Shown: in pieces, positions 9,422 through 18,533 of the stretch | How positions within the stretch are numbered: the stretch's first letter is position 1 | Layout: each line of letters opens with the position of its first letter | DNA from: CAZUAQ01 sp964618455 | GTDB lineage: Bacteria; Planctomycetota; Phycisphaerae; UBA1845; PWPN01 | DNA: 64,000 bases | Reading direction: 5' to 3' | Assembly: GCA_964618455.1 (NCBI GenBank) | Contig: CAZUAQ010000025.1 | Location: forward strand, 1-64,000 | Notes under the pieces: model-generated | The model's database searches: none | What the model was told of the DNA's origin: nothing | What the model saw: the letters and a program-made list of their open reading frames with translations, nothing else | Translations under genes and position numbers: made by a program

Positions 9422-9679
9422 ATGAGCTTGAGAAAAGCGTTCAAGCACGCGTGGCGCTGGTGCGCCGTCTGGGGTGGCGCTTACGGCTGGATACTGGGCA
9501 CGTCGACATGCCCTTGTTGTGGTCAGGCGGGATGTCCGGTCACGCCGCTCGGCGCGGGGGTTCTGGCGACCTTCGGCGCTCTGGCAAGTACGCTCTTGGG
9601 AAGGCGGCGCCGACAAGAGGACGGAACGCAGCAGCCTGAATGCAAGCGTAGCGCTGAAGCTGATCCCCGCGCGTCGTGA
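9422..9679 (+). CDS. Small Cys-rich single-pass membrane protein
   Basis: About 85 residues starting MSLRKAFKHAWRW, with GAGG upstream of the paired ATGs at 9416/9422. The sequence WCAVWGGAYGWILG is followed by TCPCCGQAGCPV, a CxCCxxxxC metal-binding-like motif, then a hydrophobic stretch (LGAGVLATFGALASTLLG) and RRRR. The positive residues after the hydrophobic segment suggest a membrane anchor. A longer reading from 9278 or 9308 is open but has no better ribosome site. The function is unknown; the Cys motif fits the surrounding metal genes. Confidence 0.55.
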   Translation: MSLRKAFKHAWRWCAVWGGAYGWILGTSTCPCCGQAGCPVTPLGAGVLATFGALASTLLGRRRRQEDGTQQPECKRSAEADPRAS

Positions 9680-9713
9680 AGCTTATTTCACGACCTCAAC
9701 GGGACCGTGATCG

Positions 9714-10034
9714 TCACATTGGGTCACCATGCGGATGGTGCAGGCGGCCGTCGACCAGGTAGTCCGTATGATTCCCGTGCGGGACGGCTTCATGACCGCA
9801 GCCCGGGCCGTGCGTGTGGCTGGTCCCGCACGAGTCGGCGGCGGGTTGGCAACCATCGGGATTCTTCTCGGTCACCCCGATGGTATGCTCGTCCACGTGG
9901 TCGCCATGGGTGTGGTGCAGGTGGCCGTCGTGCAGGTAGTCGACGTGGCCTTCATGACGAATGGCGGTATGGCCGCAGCCCGGACCGTGCTGATGAGGAT
10001 GATTGTCGTGTTTGGGTTCGTTGCAAGTCGACAT
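9714..10034 (-). CDS. His-rich HGPGCGH two-repeat protein
   Basis: From the ATG at 10034 (GAGGGAG about nine bases upstream) the protein has 106 residues and no signal peptide. It consists of two copies of a motif HGPGCGH..(I/V).H..H.DYL.DG.LHH.HGD, separated by a short linker. Cytosolic proteins of this pattern are well known beside zinc-responsive genes in Proteobacteria, where they are thought to bind or buffer zinc. It is divergent from the second His-rich small gene, and the 220-base gap between them probably holds a shared control region. Confidence 0.8.
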   Translation of the reverse strand: MSTCNEPKHDNHPHQHGPGCGHTAIRHEGHVDYLHDGHLHHTHGDHVDEHTIGVTEKNPDGCQPAADSCGTSHTHGPGCGHEAVPHGNHTDYLVDGRLHHPHGDPM

Positions 10035-10205
10035 GTGCGAAGCTCCCTCGTGGCAAGGAGATTGCAGGCATACGAGCGTATGCCACTGAAACAGTGTATG
10101 AGGCTGAGAGGCCCCGGACAAGAAGTGGCGTATGCCTGTTGCCCGGTCGGGGATGCCGCTGGATACGCCGAACACCATTGAAAACACTGCCAAATATTAT
10201 TAGAG

Positions 10206-10217
10206 TACGACAATGTA
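10206..10217. promoter_or_regulatory. Candidate operator, copy 2
   Basis: TACGACAATGTA lies between the divergent HGPGCGH gene and the second His-rich gene, at the same distance from the start codon as in copy 1. The ACA-W-TGT core is palindromic. It may be a metal-responsive site for both genes; the evidence is weak. Confidence 0.25.
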
Positions 10218-10253
10218 CGACGCGGTACTTATGGGCGGAGTGGCCAACGAGTA

Positions 10254-10607
10254 ATGTATCGACGGTGTATCCGGTCTCTGGTGCTTCTCAGTTTCCTGCC
10301 CTCGGCGATGGGACTCGCGCTCGCTCTGCACGATCATGACGAGCATCCCGTGGCCTGCGATGGCACTGACCATTCGCATGATCGCGGCCACTCCGAGGAG
10401 AGCGGTAATCGGCCCCTGCCTCACCAGCACTCATCGTGTGCGGTATGCCACGCGCTGACTGCCGGGTTCGTGGCATCCATCGATCCTCCGGCCACGTTGG
10501 CTGAGCACAAGCCGTCACCTTCGCGAGCAGGGTGGCCTCCATCCCAAGTCGACTTCATCCAAGAGACTCCCCTGCCGATCATTGGCCGCGCCCCCCCTCT
10601 CGCCTGA
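10254..10607 (+). CDS. Small secreted His/Cys-rich protein (paralog)
   Basis: The 117-residue product parallels the protein at 296-652: hydrophobic N-terminus with LVLLSFLPSAMG, a His/Asp-rich middle (HDHDEH, DHSHDRGH), the motif SSCAVCHAL and a Pro-rich end GRAPPLA. It is followed by the DUF58-led operon. The two paralogs keep the N-terminus and CxxCHAL motif but differ in the spacing of histidines, as expected if metal binding rather than exact sequence is kept. The metal is unknown; zinc or copper fits the neighbours. Confidence 0.7.
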   Translation: MYRRCIRSLVLLSFLPSAMGLALALHDHDEHPVACDGTDHSHDRGHSEESGNRPLPHQHSSCAVCHALTAGFVASIDPPATLAEHKPSPSRAGWPPSQVDFIQETPLPIIGRAPPLA

Positions 10608-10752
10608 CCTCTTCTCTCACCGTCACTTGAGTGCCTTGCGAATTCGGAATGCTGATCATGTGCCAACGTCGCACGGACTCAACTTAACCTCATTCGATAG
10701 CACAGCCAGGTTTCGCCGTCTCCGGCAACATGCCGGTTCTATGGATATAGCA

Positions 10753-12009
10753 ATGCGTCCCCATTTCGACTCCCCCTTATACCCGTCCATCGAAGACAGT
10801 CCGCGCGGCAAACGGTCTTACCTGGTCCGGTCGCTCGATTTCATCCTCCGCACCTTGAGCACCCCGCTGGGCTGTTTGTTGGGAACTCTCCTTGTCACCG
10901 TACTCGGGGGCTTGTTCGTCCATACGCGCGTCTTCGCCATGACGGGAGGGCTCCTCGCGATGATCCTCGTAGGCCTCATCTGGCCGTGGTTCAGTGTGTG
11001 GTCCACGCGTGGAGTTCTGAAGTTCATGGACAATCGAGGAAGGGAGGGTAAGCCGACTACACTACAAATCACGTTGCACAATCGCTCGTTTCTGAGCATT
11101 CATGGGCTGCAGATGGTTTGGCGTATCGCTGAGTCTGGAGAGTCGGAGGATACTCAATCCATCGAGACGCTCGCGCGATTGCCGGGCAGAGCGTCCGTGG
11201 TGATCGATCACTCCTTCATTCCGTCAAGGCGCGGTGAATATCCATTAGGCGAAGCTTACGTGACGTGCCGATTGCCATTCGGCTTGTGGACGGCACGGCG
11301 ACGTCTGACGATCGAAAAAAGGTTGCTGGTCTGGCCGGCGACGCATCCGGTCGGCCCCATCCCGGAAGCCGCCGGACGATCTGAACATGCGGCCCTTTCC
11401 TTTCGGGCGCGTGCGGGGACGCAGGGAGATTTTCTCGGTATTCGGCCCTTTCGACGCGGAGATTCACTCAGGCGTGTGCACTGGGGCCAGACGGCCAGAT
11501 ACGATCGACTGATCGTCTGCGAACTGGAAGCCGCTACGATACCGGCCGTCCGGGTCGTGCTCGACGTCGATTCATCAGCCTACCCTGGCGGCGAGGGGCA
11601 TGCCTGTTTCGAGAATGCCGTACGTGAAGCCGCCAGCCTGTGCGAGCAATGGCTGGGCGATGGAGCCACGGTCGAATTCGTAGCCGGTTCCCATGTCGTA
11701 CCCGCCCGCGCCGGTCGACTCCAAATCGTCGCCATCATGGATGCGCTTTCCAAAGTGGAACGATCGTCCAAGTCGATCGATGGAAGCACGCAACTCTCCC
11801 TGCCCATGGACGATCTGTTCAAGGTCTTCGTCACGTCCAGTTCGTCGCCTGCGCCCGGAACAGACCACTCGGGCAATCGTGCCATGTGCGTACGAGCGAC
11901 TACTGAAAACGGCAGCCGAACGCCGATCCCTTCGCACAGCTTGGGAACTCCGGCCGGACCCGCCCCCCCTGGCGATAATGCGGTCACTTTCGGAAGGATA
12001 TCATGCTGA
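10753..12009 (+). CDS. DUF58 domain protein
   Basis: From the ATG at 10753 it has about 418 residues. Two hydrophobic helices lie near residues 38-80, followed by the DUF58 core with the signature LSFRARAGTQGDFLGIRPFRRGDSL and RRVHWGQTAR, where the protein resembles a von Willebrand A-like fold. DUF58 proteins are standard partners of MoxR ATPases, thought to act with them in protein maturation or metal insertion. The next gene overlaps by seven bases, and a transglutaminase-like protein and MoxR follow. The start is supported by the leader shared with the pseudopilin gene at 801. Confidence 0.85.
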   Translation: MRPHFDSPLYPSIEDSPRGKRSYLVRSLDFILRTLSTPLGCLLGTLLVTVLGGLFVHTRVFAMTGGLLAMILVGLIWPWFSVWSTRGVLKFMDNRGREGKPTTLQITLHNRSFLSIHGLQMVWRIAESGESEDTQSIETLARLPGRASVVIDHSFIPSRRGEYPLGEAYVTCRLPFGLWTARRRLTIEKRLLVWPATHPVGPIPEAAGRSEHAALSFRARAGTQGDFLGIRPFRRGDSLRRVHWGQTARYDRLIVCELEAATIPAVRVVLDVDSSAYPGGEGHACFENAVREAASLCEQWLGDGATVEFVAGSHVVPARAGRLQIVAIMDALSKVERSSKSIDGSTQLSLPMDDLFKVFVTSSSSPAPGTDHSGNRAMCVRATTENGSRTPIPSHSLGTPAGPAPPGDNAVTFGRISC

Positions 12010-14354
12010 ACCATGCCGGCAGACATGGAAGCCTGGGCACCCCGGTGTACGGCCTGTTGATCCTTTTCGCCGTGCTGGGTGTCGACATGGCGGCAACCAG
12101 AACGGTGGATGGAACACCTTGGGCCTTGCTCTCGACGGGTATCTACGTTGCGCTCGCGGTGATTCTTCGCCTGCTGATCAAAAGCAGCCCGCGCACGAAT
12201 ACACAAGCCCCCCCGATTCATCACTTTGGCGTGCGGATTGCTGTATTCACTCTTGCGATGGCCCCGCTGTGGCTTCAGACCGGCGAAGGGCGATTGCAGT
12301 TTGCCCCACATCCCATGGAGGTCGTCTGGTTATCCGTGCTACGCAATCTCATGCTGGCGCTTGCGGTATTCGCCAGATCTTCCTCTGACCAACACCGCGT
12401 CATGGCCCTGAGCTTGTTGCTCGTGTGTTGCGCCACCATGCTCGCCGACCATCCTGGGATCGACCTGGTTCTCCTGGTGTACCTCTTCACCGCCGCGTGC
12501 TGGCTGCTGGCACGCGCCTTGCAGAAGTCTCAGTCAGCAAGTAGCACCCCAGTGTGGGCAGGAATACCGAAAGCCCCCCTGGCCGCGATACTCCTGCTCA
12601 TCGTCGCCTGCACGGGTTTGGGGCGACTCGGTCCGAAGAGAACCCTGGGCATGCTCGGACAGTGGGTGGCCAGTTCCGGCGGTAACCTCGGATTTCGTGT
12701 GAATGCCCGGGAAGGTGTTGGTGATGGTGCCGATTCCGCCGGTACCGGAGAAGCCGCCGACAGCACGGGATTCTCGGATGGGGATACGTTCCGGGAGTCG
12801 AAGCTTCCAAGTCTGTACGACGTCATGACCGAAGTCTACGGGGACCCACAACCGCCGGAGGTGCTGGAACGAACCATCGCCCTGTCCCCCCGAAAGGTGA
12901 AGTTCAAGAAAGGACACGAGGTATCGGATAGCGGGCAGGCCGGAAGGCGATTTGCCCTGCTCCGTCGGCATCAGAAATCGCGACGTCACCTGAAGGACCT
13001 TCATGCCGACGCGCTCTTCTACGTGGAGGGACGGACGCCGCTCCATCTTCGATCGGAGGTGTTCAGCCATTTCGACGGTGTGGAGTGGTATGGCTCAAGT
13101 TTGGCGGAAACGACGAGTCCCGGCGTGAAGATGACCGAAGGCTGTTGGATGCATCCGATCAAGGGCGCAGCCGATGGAGGGCATGACAACACGACCGAAC
13201 ACAAGATCAAGATCGGAACGCTCGCGTCATCCGTGATTCCGATTCCGGCTCACGTCAAGTGCTTCCGGGTGGGCCTCGTTGACGAGCCTGGCTTCTTCAA
13301 GTGGCACGAGCAGGGTATCCTTCACATGATCCGGTCGATTCCCACGACTACGGTGATCGACGTGCACACGTGCATCTCCGGTTTGGATCGATCCCTGTCC
13401 ACCGCCTCGGTGCAGCAGGCACCTTCTCAGCGGGACTCAGGGGTCGGGGGAAATGTGTTTGTTGACAGGCAGGTCGCGCTGCTGGCGCGTGAATGGACCG
13501 ACGATGTGCCACAGGGCTGGGATCAGATTGAGGCGATCATCACCCATCTTCGGCGAAACTGTCGACTGAATGAGAACTACGCTCCGCCGGGTGAACCATT
13601 TGCACAAGACCCGACACGAGATTTCCTGGAGCACACACGTAGTGGCCGTGATTACGATTTCGCTTCCGCGGCTGCCGTCATGCTCACGGCCCTGGGCTAT
13701 GAGGCGCGGATGGCCGGCGGCTACTACGTCGATCCGGATCACTTCGATTCGCGATCCAACCATACGCCCGTGCATGCGAGCGACATTCATTTCTGGTGCG
13801 AAGTACGAGCCACGAACGATGCGTGGCTGATCGTCGAGTCCACACCAGGCTATGCGGTGTTGCAACCCAAGGTACCCTGGCACCAACGCATGGCTTCCCT
13901 GATGCACGCCTTGCGTACCGCGCTCCGCCGCCACGCGATACCGGTGACGGGAGGTGTGTTGGCTCTCCTTTGTTTGTGGTGGCAGTGGCGACGAGTATGG
14001 AATATCGTATTGACAGCCATTTGGTATGTACGCGTTTACCTTCGGCCGGATCGTGCCGCCCTCGCGACAATAGGATTGCTGGATGCTCGATCGCGGCTGG
14101 CGGGAGACTCGCGCCCTCCGGGCTGTACGCCTTCGCGGTGGTACATGGCGGCCCCCCTTCCGGACATGGGCCTATCGCGCGAATCCCTCCACACTCTCAT
14201 CCGAACCGCGGAGGCCCAACTGTTCGGGGCGAAAAGCTACCGGTTCGGTATCGCCAGGCCCGACGTCCATCGATGTTGTGGGATCGTGGCCAAGCAATGG
14301 ACCGTTCGTCGCCTCCGTGATCGTTCAGCCAGTCAGGAAGGAAAGACGTTATGA
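12003..14354 (+). CDS. Transglutaminase-like membrane protein lacking the catalytic Cys
   Basis: The protein has 783 residues with about six hydrophobic helices in the first 210, a long extracytoplasmic part, a further helix near 645-660 and a cytoplasmic tail, as in TgpA-type proteins. The transglutaminase core is at about residues 545-625: GRDYDFASAAAVMLTALGYE corresponds to the usual GxCxxFA...LLRxxGIPAR, so the nucleophilic Cys is Asp550. The His is kept (HFWCEV), while the third residue reads VESTP instead of DPTP. The protein is thus probably non-catalytic or binds something else. It overlaps both neighbours (DUF58, MoxR) by a few bases. Confidence 0.85.
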   Translation: MLNHAGRHGSLGTPVYGLLILFAVLGVDMAATRTVDGTPWALLSTGIYVALAVILRLLIKSSPRTNTQAPPIHHFGVRIAVFTLAMAPLWLQTGEGRLQFAPHPMEVVWLSVLRNLMLALAVFARSSSDQHRVMALSLLLVCCATMLADHPGIDLVLLVYLFTAACWLLARALQKSQSASSTPVWAGIPKAPLAAILLLIVACTGLGRLGPKRTLGMLGQWVASSGGNLGFRVNAREGVGDGADSAGTGEAADSTGFSDGDTFRESKLPSLYDVMTEVYGDPQPPEVLERTIALSPRKVKFKKGHEVSDSGQAGRRFALLRRHQKSRRHLKDLHADALFYVEGRTPLHLRSEVFSHFDGVEWYGSSLAETTSPGVKMTEGCWMHPIKGAADGGHDNTTEHKIKIGTLASSVIPIPAHVKCFRVGLVDEPGFFKWHEQGILHMIRSIPTTTVIDVHTCISGLDRSLSTASVQQAPSQRDSGVGGNVFVDRQVALLAREWTDDVPQGWDQIEAIITHLRRNCRLNENYAPPGEPFAQDPTRDFLEHTRSGRDYDFASAAAVMLTALGYEARMAGGYYVDPDHFDSRSNHTPVHASDIHFWCEVRATNDAWLIVESTPGYAVLQPKVPWHQRMASLMHALRTALRRHAIPVTGGVLALLCLWWQWRRVWNIVLTAIWYVRVYLRPDRAALATIGLLDARSRLAGDSRPPGCTPSRWYMAAPLPDMGLSRESLHTLIRTAEAQLFGAKSYRFGIARPDVHRCCGIVAKQWTVRRLRDRSASQEGKTL

Positions 14355-15328
14355 ACAGTGCTCTGACAAAGGATCAGCCATCCCAGGAAGCATCGTATGC
14401 TGGCTGGACGGGCAAAGACCTCAGGGAGCTGCGCGACAGACTCAGCACCGCGCTTCGCGGCAAATCGGGAGTCATCGAGCATGTGCTCGCTTGCCTGCTG
14501 GCCAAGGGGCACCTGCTGATTGAAGATCTTCCCGGACTCGGCAAAACCACCTTGGCCAAGGCACTCGCCGGTGCGATCGGAGGGAGTTTCGCCCGAGTTC
14601 AATGCACGCCCGACCTGCTCCCGGGAGACATCACCGGATTCAGCATATTCAATCAGAAGACCCGCGAGTTTGAATTCAAATCCGGCATGGTGTTCGCGGA
14701 TATCCTTCTCGCTGACGAGATCAATCGCACCACCCCGCGCACGCAGTCCGCGCTTCTCGAAGCGATGGGAGAGCGTCAGGTCACCGTGGATAACACGCGC
14801 TATCCGCTATCGAAGACCTTCTTCGTCGTCGCCACACAGAATCCGTTGGAGCATCACGGGACATACCCTTTGCCGGAGGCGCAGCTTGACCGGTTCGCCA
14901 TGAAACTGACCATTGGGTATGCGGATCAGGAACACGAGCTGGCCATGCTGCAGGCGGCGGCGAACGCGGAATCCGACGCCTCGCCCTCGGGGCCACCGGT
15001 CATCACTATTGACCAACTCGCCAATATCCAGGCGGCGGCGGCGGCCGTTCATGTGGATCGCAGAATACAGGAGTACATCATCGCGATCGCGCATGCGACC
15101 CGCGATCATGCCCGAGTCCAGATGGGCATGAGTCCTCGGGGCATGCTGATTCTCCAGCGGCTCGCGCAGGCGTACGCTTTCATGGATGAACGGGCCTATG
15201 TGACACCCGATGACGTACAGAACGTCGCCAATCCCGTCCTGGACGTCAGGCTCGCGATCGAATCCGACGGCCGGGTGGGTGTGATTGAAGAGATCCTCCG
15301 AACAACGGCCGTGCCTCGGTACCGATAA
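14351..15328 (+). CDS. MoxR-family AAA+ ATPase
   Basis: The protein has 325 residues, the usual MoxR length. Walker A is DLPGLGKTTLAKA (59-71), Walker B ILLADEINR (118-126), sensor 1 VATQNP about residue 160, and a winged C-terminal lid with SPRGMLILQRLAQAYA. MoxR ATPases act as chaperones that mature or insert cofactors in partner proteins, together with DUF58 and VWA proteins. The ATGA overlap with the upstream gene and the downstream His-rich lipoprotein and permease suggest a single transcript linking this chaperone set to metal traffic. Confidence 0.92.
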   Translation: MNSALTKDQPSQEASYAGWTGKDLRELRDRLSTALRGKSGVIEHVLACLLAKGHLLIEDLPGLGKTTLAKALAGAIGGSFARVQCTPDLLPGDITGFSIFNQKTREFEFKSGMVFADILLADEINRTTPRTQSALLEAMGERQVTVDNTRYPLSKTFFVVATQNPLEHHGTYPLPEAQLDRFAMKLTIGYADQEHELAMLQAAANAESDASPSGPPVITIDQLANIQAAAAAVHVDRRIQEYIIAIAHATRDHARVQMGMSPRGMLILQRLAQAYAFMDERAYVTPDDVQNVANPVLDVRLAIESDGRVGVIEEILRTTAVPRYR

Positions 15329-15365
15329 ATCACTCACCCGACACCTTCCGATGGAGATCAGATGC

Positions 15366-16181
15366 ATGCAACACGACGACTTGCGATGGGCGGCTATCAC
15401 GCTGGCCATTTGCACCGTGTTCCTCATCAGCTGCGATGACAAGGTTGTGAATCCTCCGAACGCGGACACCGATGCCGGCGTGGCAGCGCGAAGCGAGACT
15501 CACGGTGAGAATCACCATGGACCTGATGCGCATCATCACAGCCATGATCACCGGCATGACGAAGACCATCATGAACATGTGCACAGACACGGCCATGTAC
15601 ACGAACATGCCCGCGACCATGGAGAGGAACACCATCACCACCAAGATGAATGTGTGGCGGAGCCGCCTCGATTCGGCGGCGTCACGGCATGTGTGGGGGA
15701 TGGGGATGAGACACAACTCCCACCCGCCTATGCCGAGGTGGTCGTCGACCATTCGCACCAGATTTCTCTCTATTTGGGGCCGGCGCAGGACGAGGGGTCA
15801 CAGGCCCGGGAGATCGAGGCCGATACGCTGGATGTCGTGATGGCGTGGGCGCATGAAGCCAACGTTTTTCGGTCAACGATTGCGACGCTTCGATCCAAGG
15901 GGGATCAGGGCACGGGACAATCAGGATACCGTCGCTACGTGGGACAATTGTCGAAAAAGTATAAGGATGGAGGAGAAGTCCTTCTGATCGCGCCGATCGT
16001 TCATATGCGTGGCGAACGTGAATCCTTCGATCTGATCATCAAGGTGCCCCCGCTACGCGCTCCGTCTGAGCCAACCGAGAGCAACTCGCCAGACTTGCTT
16101 CGGACCATCGAGACTTCCCAAGAACGCCAGGAATCAATCTCGGCGGAAGCCACCATCGTGGAGTCGCACCGCCATGACTGA
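15366..16181 (+). CDS. His-rich lipoprotein
   Basis: The ATG at 15366 follows GGAG by nine bases; earlier starts overlap or lack a site. The first about 23 residues end in FLISC, a lipobox that would place the protein on a membrane after lipidation. Residues about 47-90 are a His/Asp/Glu-rich run (for example HHHSHDHRHDEDHHEH), the pattern of zinc, copper or nickel binding segments such as in ZnuA. The remainder has no family I can name. The next gene, a metal permease, overlaps it by eight bases, so the lipoprotein probably feeds or buffers metal for that permease. Confidence 0.8.
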   Translation: MQHDDLRWAAITLAICTVFLISCDDKVVNPPNADTDAGVAARSETHGENHHGPDAHHHSHDHRHDEDHHEHVHRHGHVHEHARDHGEEHHHHQDECVAEPPRFGGVTACVGDGDETQLPPAYAEVVVDHSHQISLYLGPAQDEGSQAREIEADTLDVVMAWAHEANVFRSTIATLRSKGDQGTGQSGYRRYVGQLSKKYKDGGEVLLIAPIVHMRGERESFDLIIKVPPLRAPSEPTESNSPDLLRTIETSQERQESISAEATIVESHRHD

Positions 16182-17778
16182 TCTCATCCTAGCCACGACC
16201 GAAGGTTATCAAGGATTCTGGGCCGATCCCTCCTTGATGATCTGGAGCGCAATCCTCCGGATGACGGAGGCCGTCATTTCCGCCTCGCCGTTCCTGGTGA
16301 CGGGCTTTGTGGTCTCCGGCATCCTCCGCGGCATGCTCGGCGCGGAGGGCATTCGCCGACTCTTCGGAGTAGGACATTGGAGCGGACCGATTCGCGGCTG
16401 GTTCTTGGGCATCCTGCTGCCTCTCTGCTCATTGGGTGCGCTGCCCGTGGCCAGAGAACTCCGCCGAGCCGGTGTACCCAGCGGCACCGTGCTCAGTTTT
16501 GTGCTTGTCGCGCCCGTGCTGAACCCGATCTCCATCCTGTACGGTCTCAGTCATATTGCCATCATCACCCTCGTGTATTTCCTGGTGGGCACGATGATCG
16601 TCTCGCTGGGGATTGGATTCATCTGGGACTTCTTGATATCGAAACGCCGCGATGCCATCCCTCAGAATCCGGAGCCGCTGCCCGCCGCTGCATACGATCG
16701 TCTGGCTATCAGTGGCATCACCACGACGAGAGGCATGCTCGGCTCCTTAGCGGATATCGGAATGGCTGTGCTCGCTGTGGGGTTGCTGGGAGCGCTTCTA
16801 CCTTATGGCACGCTGCAGTTCTCGATGACCCGCGACAACGTTCTTGCCACTGTCATCATGGGAGCCGTCGCGATCCCCGCTTACGTCACCCCGTTCGAGG
16901 TCATGGTGCAATATGGGATGATCGTGCGCGACGGCTACTCGCTGGGAGCCGCATTCGCTCTCATTGTGTTAGGAGCAGGTGCCAATGTGGGCGTGGCCAA
17001 TTGGATCCGCCGGGAGTATCGGTACAAGTCCCTGGCTATCTTTGCGATTCTTCTGCTGGGCACGACGCTTCTACTTGGCTTCACGGCCGACCGCGCCATT
17101 CATCACGGAAAAGCGGCGGTGGATCATACACACGCGTTCGACAGCTACACCCGCTTGGCCAGGATCGAAACGAACGGTTCGTATGTCTCCTGGTTCATGC
17201 TTGCTGTCAGAGAGGGACTGACCCAGGCGAAGACGATCGGCGCCGGACTACTCGGCGCGATGCTCTGTGTGGCGATCGTGCTGCGTCTGCTGGGCGAACG
17301 CGCTACATTTCAATCCTATACGCGTCGCCTAGAGACACAACGAACCACATCATCGGAAGGAGTGCTCAACCGCCCCGTCTCCATGGGTGTCATCATCGTG
17401 AGTAGCGTGCTCGGCCTATCCGCCACAATTGGCGTGGCGATCTATATCGTCTATCCGCCACCCGACCAGCTTGCCGGAGAGGCGGATGTGGTCAGTCAAT
17501 GGCTCTATGATGCCGTACGTGATGAAAATCATGACGAGATCAACCGCCGGGTCGAGCAATGGGAAACTGCCATCCGGAAAACGCCGGTGGCCGCCTACAT
17601 ACGAGGGAGGCCGCTGACGCCGGAGGCCGCACAAGTGGTGGGCGATGTCATCCATCTGCTCGAACTCGTGCGGCATTACAACGAACACGGTGAGTATCCT
17701 CAAGCCGCCACGTTGATCTTGTACCTGGACAAGCAGCATCGTGCGTGCCTGGACGTTCTCCAAGTCGACTCTGATTGA
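16174..17778 (+). CDS. Permease of the SO_0444/ArsP (DUF318) family
   Basis: The protein has 534 residues and about ten hydrophobic helices. Typical family segments are SPFLVTGFVVSGILRGML, PLCSLGALPVARELRRAG with the conserved Cys, and APVLNPISILYG; a second half repeats this pattern with IPAYVTPFEVM. The family contains copper/zinc and organoarsenical efflux permeases. A C-terminal extension of about 110 residues (after about residue 425) lies beyond a further helix and has no recognised domain. It ends the operon starting with DUF58; the His-rich lipoprotein just upstream supports a divalent metal substrate. Confidence 0.82.
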   Translation: MTDLILATTEGYQGFWADPSLMIWSAILRMTEAVISASPFLVTGFVVSGILRGMLGAEGIRRLFGVGHWSGPIRGWFLGILLPLCSLGALPVARELRRAGVPSGTVLSFVLVAPVLNPISILYGLSHIAIITLVYFLVGTMIVSLGIGFIWDFLISKRRDAIPQNPEPLPAAAYDRLAISGITTTRGMLGSLADIGMAVLAVGLLGALLPYGTLQFSMTRDNVLATVIMGAVAIPAYVTPFEVMVQYGMIVRDGYSLGAAFALIVLGAGANVGVANWIRREYRYKSLAIFAILLLGTTLLLGFTADRAIHHGKAAVDHTHAFDSYTRLARIETNGSYVSWFMLAVREGLTQAKTIGAGLLGAMLCVAIVLRLLGERATFQSYTRRLETQRTTSSEGVLNRPVSMGVIIVSSVLGLSATIGVAIYIVYPPPDQLAGEADVVSQWLYDAVRDENHDEINRRVEQWETAIRKTPVAAYIRGRPLTPEAAQVVGDVIHLLELVRHYNEHGEYPQAATLILYLDKQHRACLDVLQVDSD

Positions 17779-18533
17779 CAGCAGAACATCCAAGTACTCA
17801 TGCTCCCGTGCGGTCGCGTCAAAGTTGCATCTGACCGAGAATGATTACAAGTCGGAGCCACTTGCATATCCGCGGCCTCCCCCATGCAGAAGCGTGCACT
17901 CGCTGGTCAACTGATGGCTACGATACCCGCTCGTCAGTCGGGTAGTCTTCTTGATCCGCCCGTCTCCAACATCGGTAGTGACAGCCATGGACCGTCGGAA
18001 AAGCCCTCTTCAGCGGTGTCTCAATCTTGACCGAGGTGGAAGCCGATACCGAGAGGGTACCTTATCCCTGAATCCGCATGGCGAGGATCCCTCCCACCGT
18101 CCTCAAGCTTGCATCCGCTCGCGCCCTATTGCCGAAGCCAAACACACGACCTCCATCGGTCTCCGTGGCGACGACATTCAGCGTGCGGGTCTGGGGCATC
18201 GGTGCATCTGATTCATCTACACTTGCTTATATCGAGATAGTGCCCTTTAGAGATATTATCAGGTACGAAACAGACCATAGAGCACTCGATAATGAGACAC
18301 CTCTACAAGGCAACAACTGACCAAGTTCGTAACCAACCCAGAACTCGTGAACTGCCCATGCATCGACCCCCTGAGAAGAGTATCCAACCAAGGCCCTAGG
18401 CCGTGGTTAGTTCTATCGGTGGCGTAGAAAGCTCAGACAATCGTCCAGACAGGTACTCAAGATCCATCACTGCTCCCCCTGATGTGCCTCTCAGAGAGGA
18501 CACTGTCCACGTATCCCCGAGCCTTGCTGGCAC
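17779..18533. other. Gene-free stretch with a repeat
   Basis: No convincing coding region is seen between the permease and the lyase gene (whose stop is at 18534). The stretch holds the 52-base repeat shared with 33.7 kb and is otherwise without visible structure. It may be the remains of a lost gene. Confidence 0.6.
18001..18075. repeat. Dispersed repeat, copy A
   Basis: The first 52 bases (from aagccctc to gccgataccga) match 33696-33747 with two mismatches; weaker similarity continues for about 20 bases. On the minus strand both read GIGFHLGQD..DTA.EGF, so they may be the remains of one coding sequence, but copy A has a stop in that frame. Confidence 0.7.

Larger units (their letters stand above)
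10160..10753 (+). repeat. Duplicated small-gene module, copy 2
   Basis: This is the counterpart of 205-801. Promoter-side sequence, His-rich gene and the leader of the next gene (ggcaacatg...atggatatagcaATG) all align with copy 1. Ends are approximate. Confidence 0.6.
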
